64,000 bases of DNA from Dietzia timorensis (GTDB lineage: Bacteria; Actinomycetota; Actinomycetes; Mycobacteriales; Mycobacteriaceae): positions 744,001-808,000 of the forward strand of contig NZ_CP015961.1 in the NCBI RefSeq assembly GCF_001659785.1, read 5' to 3'. Under the pieces are notes generated by a model that saw only the letters and a list, made by a program, of their open reading frames with translations, made no database searches and had not been told where the DNA came from. Position 1 is the first letter of the stretch; each line of letters begins with the position of its first letter. Both the position numbers and the translations under genes were made by a program. This document shows, piece after piece, positions 57,376-64,000 of this stretch.

Positions 57376-59076
57376 CTACCGCAGCGGCTCGTAGGCCGGC
57401 GCGGTCCCGCCATCGACCCGGCGGAAAACCGCATCATCGCCGGTAGCGCGCCCGCGCGCGGCGAGCACTGGTGTGCGGACTTTGAAACTCGGTGTGCGCG
57501 GCAGGTCCGCAGTAACCCGGAGCAGCCTCGGCCACTGCCTTCGCGAGAGATCGCTCTGCGCGGCGAGGAAGGCGCCGAACCCGGCGGCGAAATCGTCCAC
57601 CGTCCTCTCGTCGACGACACGGTCCGCGAGGACCACCGCGGCGACAACGTCGTCGCCCGGGGGCGGCGTGGCGGGAATGCCATACACCGCGACCTCGGCG
57701 ACCTGCCGGTGCCGGAACAGGACTCGCTCGATCGGTCTCGCCGCGAGGTTCTCCCCGGCCACCCTCATCCACGTCGACGCGCGGCCCGCGAAGTACACGA
57801 ATCCCTCGGCGTCCACGTATGCCAGGTCGCCAGTGCGGAACCGCCCGCCTCGCATGCGTTCGGCGTCGGCGGCGGGGTTGCCGTAATACCCGGCGAAGAG
57901 CCCCGGTCCCTCGCGAACGAGCTCCCCGACCGCCTCCTGGGGATTCGCCAGCCCGCCGTCATCGGAAAAGCGTGCCACCTCCCGAGGGGCGTCGGTCTCC
58001 GGGTCTACGACGAGAACGCCTTGGGGGAGGGGGCCGAGCGCGGCCGCCGGGGTGTCCGGGGTGCGTGAGATGGCCACGCCGCCTTCGGTCGAGCCGAACC
58101 CGTCGACCACCCGGACCCCGAAGCGCTCCGCGAACGCTTCGCGAACCTCGGCTCCCGCCTCGTTCCCGTAGACGATGCGCACAGGGTTGTCTGCGTCGTC
58201 GGGGAGCTCGTCGGTGGCGAGAATGTAACTCAATGGCGTGCCCACGTAGTTCGCGAACGTCGCGCCGAAACGGCGTACATCGCCGAGCCACCCGGAGGCG
58301 GAGAACCGCCGGCGCAGCGCGAGGTCGCACCCCGTGACCAGTGCCATCGGCCAGGCGACCAGTACCGCGTTCGAATGGAAGAGCGGCATCGCGTTGTAGA
58401 TGCAGTCGCGGGGGCCGATGTCGAACCGGTCGGCGAGCATGCGTGCGGGCGCCGCGATCTTGCGTTGTGTGACACGAACCGCCTTCGGATCCCCGGACGT
58501 ACCCGAGGTGAAGATCAGCGCGACCAGCGAATCCCCGCCCCGAGCCGGGTCCACTTCTCCCGGCTCCGTCACATCGCCCATGACGTCGGACGCCGCATTC
58601 GCCGGGACTCTCGCGAACTCGGCCTCCGGGATCACTGAGACGGCGGTGTGGCGGGCCAGTTCGCGGGCGAGATCGGCATGTCCGGCGTCATAGACGACCA
58701 CTCGGACGTCCGCCGTGGCGAGGTCCGCGGCTAGCGCCCGCGGGGCGCGGGTGTCGTTGAGGCCGACGGCGACGAGCTCCGAAGATGCGGCGGCACACAA
58801 CCAGAAGACGAATTCCGGGGAGTTGTCGAGGAGGATGCCGATGTGCGGCGGATGCCGATCCTCTCCCGTACCGCACGAACCCGCACCTGTTCTCGCCGCC
58901 CACCGGCGAAAGGCGCCGATCCGCTCGTGCGCCCGGCGGACCACCTGTGACCATGGTAGGAACTCCTCGTCGAACCTGATGCCGCGATCGTCCGTGGTGG
59001 ACAGCGCAGCCAGGGAGTCTGCAAGGGAAGCGGAGGGGGAATCGAAATCGTCGATCGAACGGATGGGGGAGTTCAC
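57376..59076 (-). CDS. fadD17: side-chain acyl-CoA ligase, FadD17-like
   Basis: A 566-residue AMP-forming ligase. The P-loop is FTSGTSGDPKAVRV and the A5/A8 regions are VVDGFGSTEGG and FRTGDLAYVDAEGF. The last segment, DLPRTPSFKVRTPVL, has the expected lysine. The TSGTSG form rather than the GGTTG of FadD19 favours FadD17, which acts on shorter steroid side chains. The start is uncertain: GTG at 59076 (SIDDFD...) gives a plausible N terminus, and the frame remains open further upstream. It is divergent from fdxD-hsd4A-mce4 across a KstR box, as fadD17 is placed near that operon in M. tuberculosis, but fadE26 and fadE27 are not here. Confidence 0.78.
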   Translation of the reverse strand: MNSPIRSIDDFDSPSASLADSLAALSTTDDRGIRFDEEFLPWSQVVRRAHERIGAFRRWAARTGAGSCGTGEDRHPPHIGILLDNSPEFVFWLCAAASSELVAVGLNDTRAPRALAADLATADVRVVVYDAGHADLARELARHTAVSVIPEAEFARVPANAASDVMGDVTEPGEVDPARGGDSLVALIFTSGTSGDPKAVRVTQRKIAAPARMLADRFDIGPRDCIYNAMPLFHSNAVLVAWPMALVTGCDLALRRRFSASGWLGDVRRFGATFANYVGTPLSYILATDELPDDADNPVRIVYGNEAGAEVREAFAERFGVRVVDGFGSTEGGVAISRTPDTPAAALGPLPQGVLVVDPETDAPREVARFSDDGGLANPQEAVGELVREGPGLFAGYYGNPAADAERMRGGRFRTGDLAYVDAEGFVYFAGRASTWMRVAGENLAARPIERVLFRHRQVAEVAVYGIPATPPPGDDVVAAVVLADRVVDERTVDDFAAGFGAFLAAQSDLSRRQWPRLLRVTADLPRTPSFKVRTPVLAARGRATGDDAVFRRVDGGTAPAYEPLR

Positions 59077-59129
59077 GATCGCGATTGTCCTGCCGAGTCG
59101 ACTCGGTAGGGGGCAATTCACGCAAAAAT

Positions 59130-59143
59130 TGGAACACGTTACA
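59130..59143. promoter_or_regulatory. KstR box between fadD17 and fdxD
   Basis: TGGAACACGTTACA fits TnnAACnnGTTnnA. It lies between divergent starts at 59076 and 59259, and is the likely control for both the ligase and the fdxD-hsd4A-mce4 operon. Confidence 0.8.
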
Positions 59144-59258
59144 GTTATCCCGGTCACACTGTTGGTTGTCTGGTAATCCGGACGCGCACTCCCGACCGGA
59201 GCGACAATCGCTCGAGTGTTGCGAGTGTCCACCAAGAGTTCACACAAAGGGGAAACCG

Positions 59259-59453
59259 ATGAAGGTAGTTGTCGATGACCTTCGCTGCGAGGGGCAGGCG
59301 GTCTGCACAGGCCTCGCGCCCAAGGTATTCAAGCTCGACGATGACGACGAATACGTTCAGGTCCTCGTCGATGAGGTTCCGGAAGAACTAGAGGGTCGCG
59401 TGCGTAAGGCCGTGGCCAAATGTCCGATGGCTGCATTGTCGATTGAGGAGTAA
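59259..59453 (+). CDS. fdxD: ferredoxin FdxD
   Basis: A 64-residue ferredoxin. The cysteines are in RCEGQAVC (spaced C-x5-C) and KCPMAAL, the pattern of a [3Fe-4S] ferredoxin of the type that serves actinobacterial P450s. An AAAGGGGAAA ribosome site precedes the ATG. It is the first gene of the fdxD-hsd4A-mce4 operon under the KstR box. It may pass electrons to CYP125 or to an acyl-CoA-type enzyme; the partner is not shown by the sequence. Confidence 0.87.
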   Translation: MKVVVDDLRCEGQAVCTGLAPKVFKLDDDDEYVQVLVDEVPEELEGRVRKAVAKCPMAALSIEE

Positions 59454-59456
59454 CGA

Positions 59457-60374
59457 GTGAGCGAAACCCCTGCAAGCGATTCGCTGTCCCTCGAAGGGCG
59501 GGTCGCCGTCGTCACCGGATCGGGGTCCGGGCTTGGAGCGGCCGAGGCGATCGAGTTGGCTCGCTCCGGTGCCTCCGCAGTCGTCGTCAATGACATCAAG
59601 ACCTCCGAGCACACCGACGCGGTCATCGCCGCCATCGAAGAGGCGGGGGCGCGAGCCGAGCTGGTGCTCGGTGACGTCTCCGAAGCGGCAACCGCCGACG
59701 AGATGATCTCCGCAGCGGAAAAGCTGGGCGGCCTCGACATTGTGGTCAACAACGCGGGAATCACTCGCGACAAGATGCTCTTCAACATGTCTGACGATGA
59801 GTTCGACGCCGTGGTGAAGGTGCACCTGCGTGGACACTTTCTCCTCACCCGCAACGCGGGGCACTATTGGCGCGCCAAGAGCAAAGAGGCCGGCGCGCCC
59901 GTGTACGGACGGCTCATCAACACCTCCTCCGAAGCCGCGCTCTTCGGCCCCCCGGGGCAGGCGAATTACGGCGCGGCCAAGGCCGGAATCACGGCGTTGA
60001 CGCTGTCCGCCTCGCGCGCCCTGTCTCGGATCGGAGTCACCGCGAACGCTATTGCCCCCCGCGGACGCACGTCGATGACCGAAGATGTCTTCGAAGAATG
60101 GAACCCGGAAGACGGCCCGGATCCGCTCGCCCCCGAACGCGTGGCGGATCTGGTCTCGTATCTCGGTTCGCCGGCGGCGCAGAAGGTCTCCGGGCAATTG
60201 TTCGTCGTCTATGGGGGGATGGTGGCGCTTGTCGCCGCCCCCACAGTCGAGCAGCGATTCGATGCCGATGGAGGTATTTGGAACCGGGCCGAATTCGCCG
60301 CTGCGATCGATTCGCACTGGGAGGGACGCGAAGAGGGGCGCTCGTTCTCCGCGAGTGAGGTCGCAAAACTCTAA
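59457..60374 (+). CDS. hsd4A: 17-beta-hydroxysteroid/3-hydroxyacyl-CoA dehydrogenase Hsd4A
   Basis: A 305-residue SDR of the multifunctional-enzyme type. It has VVTGSGSGLGAAEAIELARSGA, NNAGITRDKMLFNMSDDEFDAVVKVHLRGHFLLTRNAGHYW, the active site LINTSSEAALFGPPGQANYGAAKAG and IAPRGRTSM. Hsd4A makes the 3-oxo side-chain CoA intermediates in sterol degradation. It starts with GTG at 59457, three bases after the fdxD stop. A possible hairpin follows before yrbE4A. Confidence 0.88.
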   Translation: MSETPASDSLSLEGRVAVVTGSGSGLGAAEAIELARSGASAVVVNDIKTSEHTDAVIAAIEEAGARAELVLGDVSEAATADEMISAAEKLGGLDIVVNNAGITRDKMLFNMSDDEFDAVVKVHLRGHFLLTRNAGHYWRAKSKEAGAPVYGRLINTSSEAALFGPPGQANYGAAKAGITALTLSASRALSRIGVTANAIAPRGRTSMTEDVFEEWNPEDGPDPLAPERVADLVSYLGSPAAQKVSGQLFVVYGGMVALVAAPTVEQRFDADGGIWNRAEFAAAIDSHWEGREEGRSFSASEVAKL

Positions 60375-60411
60375 GTGCCACTAACTTTCTCAGGTGGAGT
60401 TTCCTGTTAAT

Positions 60412-60434
60412 CCGTCCGAAATACCAGCGGACGG
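60412..60434 (+). other. short hairpin between hsd4A and yrbE4A
   Basis: CCGTCCG (60412-60418) and CGGACGG (60428-60434) pair around a 9-base loop, followed by a weak GGGTTTGG. It may be an attenuator that lowers transcription into mce4; too weak to be called a terminator. Confidence 0.4.
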
Positions 60435-60518
60435 GGTTTGGCCACAGCATGATGTAAGGGATGTTTCAGGCCGAGGGGCCGTGAACATCGGAGCAATACG
60501 CGAGGAAGGACTGGCGAG

Positions 60519-61283
60519 GTGATCAAAGTACTCGACGCCCCGCTCAGGGGTGTCGGCGAATTCTTCGCCATGACCCTGGACACTCTGGCGTCCTTCGGTG
60601 CGATCGTTCGTCAGGGCCGAGAGTTCGTCGACCAGTCCTGGTTCATCGCCCGGGTGTCGATGCTCGCCACGGTTCTCGTGGCGATCCCGTTCACGGTTCT
60701 CGTGAGTTTCACCCTCAACATCCTGCTGCGCGAGATCGGCGCCGCCGACCTGTCTGGCGCAGCGGCCGCGCTCGGCGCAGTCACCCAGGTCGGACCGATG
60801 GTCACGGTGCTCATCGTGGCCGGCGCCGGCGCGACCGCAATCTGCGCAGATCTCGGTGCCCGCACCATCCGCGAAGAAATCGACGCCATGGAAGTCCTCG
60901 GGATCGATCCGATCAAGAGGCTCGTCGTTCCCCGCGTCGCGGCGTCGACGTTCGTGGCATTGCTACTCAACGGGCTCGTGTGCACGATCGGCATCCTCGG
61001 TGGATTCCTGTTCTCCGTGCTCCTCCAGGGCGTGAACCCCGGGGCGTTCGTCGATGGAATCACGCTCATCACCGGGCTCGGGGAGCTCGTTCTCGCCGAG
61101 ATCAAGGCCGGATTGTTCGGCATGCTCGCCGGACTCGTCGCCTGTTACAAGGGGCTCTACGTCCGCGGTGGCCCGAAAGACGTGGGCAACGCGGTCAACG
61201 AGACCGTTGTCTTCGCGTTCATGGCATTATTCGTCGTCAACACGGTTCTGACCGCCATCGGCGTGCAGATCCTCAACGCATAG
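60519..61283 (+). CDS. yrbE4A: Mce4 permease subunit YrbE4A
   Basis: A 254-residue MlaE/YrbE-family membrane permease. It has four to five hydrophobic segments and conserved loops GAAATAICADLGARTIREEIDAMEVLGIDPIKRLVVPRV and GLVACYKGLYVRGGPKDVGNAVNETVV. With YrbE4B and the Mce4 proteins it forms the sterol importer. Translation starts at GTG 60519 behind GGCGAGG. It is the first gene after hsd4A with a 144-base gap. Confidence 0.9.
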   Translation: MIKVLDAPLRGVGEFFAMTLDTLASFGAIVRQGREFVDQSWFIARVSMLATVLVAIPFTVLVSFTLNILLREIGAADLSGAAAALGAVTQVGPMVTVLIVAGAGATAICADLGARTIREEIDAMEVLGIDPIKRLVVPRVAASTFVALLLNGLVCTIGILGGFLFSVLLQGVNPGAFVDGITLITGLGELVLAEIKAGLFGMLAGLVACYKGLYVRGGPKDVGNAVNETVVFAFMALFVVNTVLTAIGVQILNA

Positions 61284-61292
61284 GGGGACCTC

Positions 61293-62147
61293 GTGGCAGT
61301 TATCACCACCGCGCGGTTCCCGCGCCTGGAACGGGCCCGGCACCGGGTCGAGCTGGGGTTCGACAACCTCGGCGGACATGCCTTGTTCTTCTGGCGTGCG
61401 TTGGCGTCGATTCCCAAGGCTGTCACCGCGTACCCCAAGGAGACCCTACGGCTCATCGCCGAGATCGCGATGGGCACAGGCGCGCTGGCCATTATCGGCG
61501 GCACCGTCGTCATTGTCGGTTTTCTCACTCTCGCTACTGGTGGCGTCATCGCCGTGCAGGGATTCTCGTCGCTGTCCGACATCGGCGTCGAAGCCCTCAC
61601 CGGCTTCTTTGCCGCGTTCATCAACGTGCGAATCGCGGCGCCGGTCATCGCGGGCATTGGGCTGGCGGCAACGATCGGGGCCGGCGCAACAGCACAGCTG
61701 GGCGCGATGCGCGTCGCCGAGGAGATCGACGCGTTGGAGGTGATGGCGATCGATTCGGTCGCCTACCTCGTCTCCACCCGCATCGTCGCAGGGATGATCG
61801 CCGTGGTCCCGCTCTACTCGCTCGCGGTCATCGCATCATTCCTCGCCTCCCGCTTCGCCACCGTGAATATCTACGGGCAGTCCGGAGGCGTGTACGACCA
61901 CTACTTTGCGACATTCCTCATCCCCAGCGACATCCTGTGGTCGTTCGTGCAGGCCATCGCGATGGCGATCACGATCATGCTGATCCACACCTATTCGGGC
62001 TATAACGCCGCCGGCGGGCCTGCGGGCGTCGGCGCGGCGGTCGGCTCGGCTGTGCGCACCTCGCTCATCGCCGTCGTGACCGTGACTCTGCTGGTTTCGC
62101 TCGCCGTCTACGGCAGCGACGGAAACTTCAACCTTTCGGGCGGGTAG
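61293..62147 (+). CDS. yrbE4B: Mce4 permease subunit YrbE4B
   Basis: A 284-residue MlaE/YrbE-family permease paired with YrbE4A. It has five hydrophobic segments and the conserved loop AAQLGAMRVAEEIDALEVMAIDSVAYLVSTRIVAGM-like (in TAQLGAMRVAEEIDALEVM). The start is GTG 61293, nine bases after yrbE4A. Both permeases form the membrane core of the Mce4 importer. Confidence 0.9.
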   Translation: MAVITTARFPRLERARHRVELGFDNLGGHALFFWRALASIPKAVTAYPKETLRLIAEIAMGTGALAIIGGTVVIVGFLTLATGGVIAVQGFSSLSDIGVEALTGFFAAFINVRIAAPVIAGIGLAATIGAGATAQLGAMRVAEEIDALEVMAIDSVAYLVSTRIVAGMIAVVPLYSLAVIASFLASRFATVNIYGQSGGVYDHYFATFLIPSDILWSFVQAIAMAITIMLIHTYSGYNAAGGPAGVGAAVGSAVRTSLIAVVTVTLLVSLAVYGSDGNFNLSGG

Positions 62148-62149
62148 AG

Positions 62150-63502
62150 ATGGCGACCAGACCAGGAGACGGCCGCGACAAGCGGGCACGGGGAATCGCG
62201 GGTACCGCGCTCATCCTCATCATCGGGCTGCTCACGGCGGGCGCACTCGGCCGATTCTTCGGATATTTCGAGCCGTCCGTCCCGCTCACCGTATATACGG
62301 ACCGGGTCGGCCTCGTCATGGACGACGGCTCGAAAGTACGGGCACGAGGCGTCGATATCGGGCAGGTGAGCGACATCCGGCGGGAAGAGAACGTGTCCGT
62401 CATCGACCTCAAAGTCAATCCCGAGCTGCTCCGCTCGGTGCCCTCCAACGCGACTGTTCACATCGGTTCGAACACGGTCTTCGGAGCCAAGGGCGTCACA
62501 TTCGAGATCCCGGACAACCCGTCTCCCACCCCGATGGAGCGCGACACCGTCATCGGAGAGGCTAGTGTCACCTCCGAAGTGAATTCGATGTTCGAGCAGC
62601 TCACCGATCTGCTCCAATCGATCCGTCCCGACCAACTCAACGCGACGCTCGGCGCGGTATCGAACGGCTTGTCCGGGCGAGGTGAGACCTTGGGCGACAC
62701 CATCCACGACCTCAATCAGTCGTTGCAGGCGCTCAACCCCAACCTGGACACCCTCGAAAGAGATCTCGACAAGTCCGCCCAGGTGTCCAACATCTACGCC
62801 GATGCGAGCGACGATCTCATGCGGCTTCTCGATTCGGGAACGGATGTCGGTCAGACCGTGGTCCAGCGCCAGCAGCAGTTCGAGGCGCTACTGGCCAATG
62901 CCATCGGAACCGCTGACACCGGCAATGTCCTTCTTCGCGAGAACGGCGACGACATCATCAAGACCCTTCGCGACCTGCGAGCCACGACTTCGCTCGTTGC
63001 AGAGTATTCGCCGGCTCTCAACTGCATGATCATCGGGCTCAATCAAGGCGTCGAGGAGCACGGACAGGCGTTCGGCGGGAAGAACCAGGCGGGCCTCGTG
63101 TTCAAGGCCGGGTTCCAACAGGGAGCGAAACCCTATGAGTATCCGAAGGACTTGCCGAAGGTCAACGCCTCGACGGGCCCCCGGTGTCATGGCATGCCCA
63201 ATATGGAGCCCGGAACCAAGGCGAATTTCCTCGTCAGCGATACCGGTTCCAATGTCATGGAAGGCCAGCCCAATTCGTTCCGCGATCCGGTCGGGCCGCT
63301 CATCGGGCCGGCCATCGAGGCCGAGCCCGGCAAGCCTGCCCCGCCGGCGATCCTCCAATTGATGCTCGGCCAGACCAAGCAATACAGCAACGAGGACGAA
63401 CTCAACGCGGCGGTCGGGAACCCGGCGCCGGACGCCGACGCACCCGCGCCCGAACCCGTGCCGACACCCGAACCAGCACCCGCCGATGGAGGTGAACGAT
63501 GA
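62150..63502 (+). CDS. mce4A: Mce4A, MCE-domain sterol importer subunit
   Basis: A 450-residue Mce protein. A single N-terminal membrane helix (GTALILIIGLLTAGALG) is followed by the MCE/MlaD domain: LTVYTDRVGLVMDDGSKVRARGVDIGQVSDI. A helical coiled segment and a Pro/Ala-rich tail (APAPEPVPTPEPAPADGG) follow. The protein extends into the cell envelope and forms the hexameric channel with the other Mce4 subunits. The start is two bases after the yrbE4B stop. It overlaps mce4B by four bases. Confidence 0.9.
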   Translation: MATRPGDGRDKRARGIAGTALILIIGLLTAGALGRFFGYFEPSVPLTVYTDRVGLVMDDGSKVRARGVDIGQVSDIRREENVSVIDLKVNPELLRSVPSNATVHIGSNTVFGAKGVTFEIPDNPSPTPMERDTVIGEASVTSEVNSMFEQLTDLLQSIRPDQLNATLGAVSNGLSGRGETLGDTIHDLNQSLQALNPNLDTLERDLDKSAQVSNIYADASDDLMRLLDSGTDVGQTVVQRQQQFEALLANAIGTADTGNVLLRENGDDIIKTLRDLRATTSLVAEYSPALNCMIIGLNQGVEEHGQAFGGKNQAGLVFKAGFQQGAKPYEYPKDLPKVNASTGPRCHGMPNMEPGTKANFLVSDTGSNVMEGQPNSFRDPVGPLIGPAIEAEPGKPAPPAILQLMLGQTKQYSNEDELNAAVGNPAPDADAPAPEPVPTPEPAPADGGER

Positions 63503-64000
63503 GCAAGTCCTCGAGTTCCCGCGCCCCCGTCGTGCCTCTGGCGCTGTTCACCGTCATCATGCTCGTCGTACTCGCAGGCCTCTTCGTCGTATTCAGCGAG
63601 TACCGCTCCGGTTCTTCGGTGGGATACAAGGCGACGTTCAAGGACGTCTCCCAGCTCGAAAAGGGCGATAAGGTGCGCATCGCGGGCGTCGAGGTCGGCC
63701 GAATCAAGGGGATCGACCTCGTCGCCGGAAACCTGGCACAGGTCGACTTCTCGGTCGACTCGGACCAGATCGTCTACACCGATACCGTGGCGCAGGTTCG
63801 CTATGAGAACCTCACCGGCGACCGGTACATGGAGCTCGCCCATGACGGCGGAGGAAAGGAAACCCTTGAGGAGGACGGAACCCTCCCGCTCGCACAAACC
63901 CAGCCTGCACTCGATCTCGATGCGCTGCTCGGCGGCTTCCGGCCGCTACTTCGGGCCCTCAACCCGGACGAGGTCAACCAGCTCACCGAGGCCATCATCT
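63499..64000 (+). CDS. mce4B: Mce4B, MCE-domain subunit (partial)
   Basis: The first 167 residues of the second Mce4 protein; the frame runs off the window end. One N-terminal helix (LALFTVIMLVVLAGLFVVF) and an MCE domain (VGYKATFKDVSQLEKGDKVRIAGVEVGRIKGIDLV) are visible. The ATG overlaps the mce4A stop as ATGA. The rest of mce4 (mce4C to mce4F) is expected downstream. Confidence 0.88.
   Translation, partial: MSKSSSSRAPVVPLALFTVIMLVVLAGLFVVFSEYRSGSSVGYKATFKDVSQLEKGDKVRIAGVEVGRIKGIDLVAGNLAQVDFSVDSDQIVYTDTVAQVRYENLTGDRYMELAHDGGGKETLEEDGTLPLAQTQPALDLDALLGGFRPLLRALNPDEVNQLTEAII

Overview
The window is a 64 kb stretch of a high-GC actinobacterial chromosome and is mostly a sterol (cholesterol-type) catabolism locus. 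Gene content, gene order and operators resemble the steroid clusters of the mycolic-acid actinobacteria (Mycobacterium, Rhodococcus, Gordonia, Dietzia and relatives). An Mce4-type importer and several F420-type luciferase-like oxidoreductases fit that group. I cannot name the genus. I see no rRNA, tRNA, CRISPR array, insertion sequence or prophage.

Layout: (1) 1-3394, the 3' end of hsaF, then an HBD/enoyl-CoA hydratase/acyl-CoA dehydrogenase operon. (2) 3513-6208, a beta-lactamase-fold serine hydrolase and a WYL regulator divergent from a DinB-like protein. (3) 6216-12096, the steroid ring A/B genes: kshB, a small CxxC protein and kshA, divergent from hsaA-hsaC-hsaB around one KstR box. (4) 12112-16108, a rhodanese and a four-gene OpuC-type osmoprotectant ABC transporter. 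(5) 16461-22068, an unusual operon of three flavin monooxygenase-type proteins (StyA-like, NtaA/DszA-like, DszC-like) plus an aldehyde dehydrogenase. (6) 22073-26371, an enoyl-CoA hydratase and three acyl-CoA dehydrogenases behind a KstR2-type box. (7) 26461-29475, a csoR-copZ-copA copper operon. (8) 29499-43498, the HIP (ring C/D) genes fadD3, fadE30-ipdF, kstR2-fadA6 and echA20-ipdA-ipdB-ipdC, with two lipoproteins, a secreted protein, an LLM oxidoreductase and a HAD phosphatase interspersed. (9) 43520-50291, two short-chain dehydrogenases, an alpha/beta hydrolase, fadA5 divergent from cyp125 around two KstR boxes, and an epoxide-hydrolase-like protein. (10) 50278-55645, a sirtuin, a KstR-controlled divergent pair (NTF2-like plus LLM, and a second LLM), and an EamA transporter divergent from a LysR regulator. 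(11) 55782-64000, a KstR-controlled aldehyde dehydrogenase, a FadD17-like ligase, and the fdxD-hsd4A-yrbE4A-yrbE4B-mce4A-mce4B import operon, which runs off the window end.

Together the genes cover sterol uptake (Mce4), side-chain oxidation and beta-oxidation (CYP125, FadD17-like, Hsd4A, FadA5), ring A/B opening (KshAB, HsaA, HsaB, HsaC, HsaF) and ring C/D degradation (FadD3, FadE30, IpdF, EchA20, IpdAB, IpdC, FadA6). Two operator families mark two regulons: six sites fit the KstR pattern TnnAACnnGTTnnA, and five fit an 18-bp palindrome near ACCAAGCAnnTGCTTGGT, as expected for KstR2. Expected partners not found here include hsaD, hsaE/hsaG, kstR, kstD, fadE26-fadE29 and the ltp2/chsH genes. 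Functions come from motif recognition and gene context; no database search was run.
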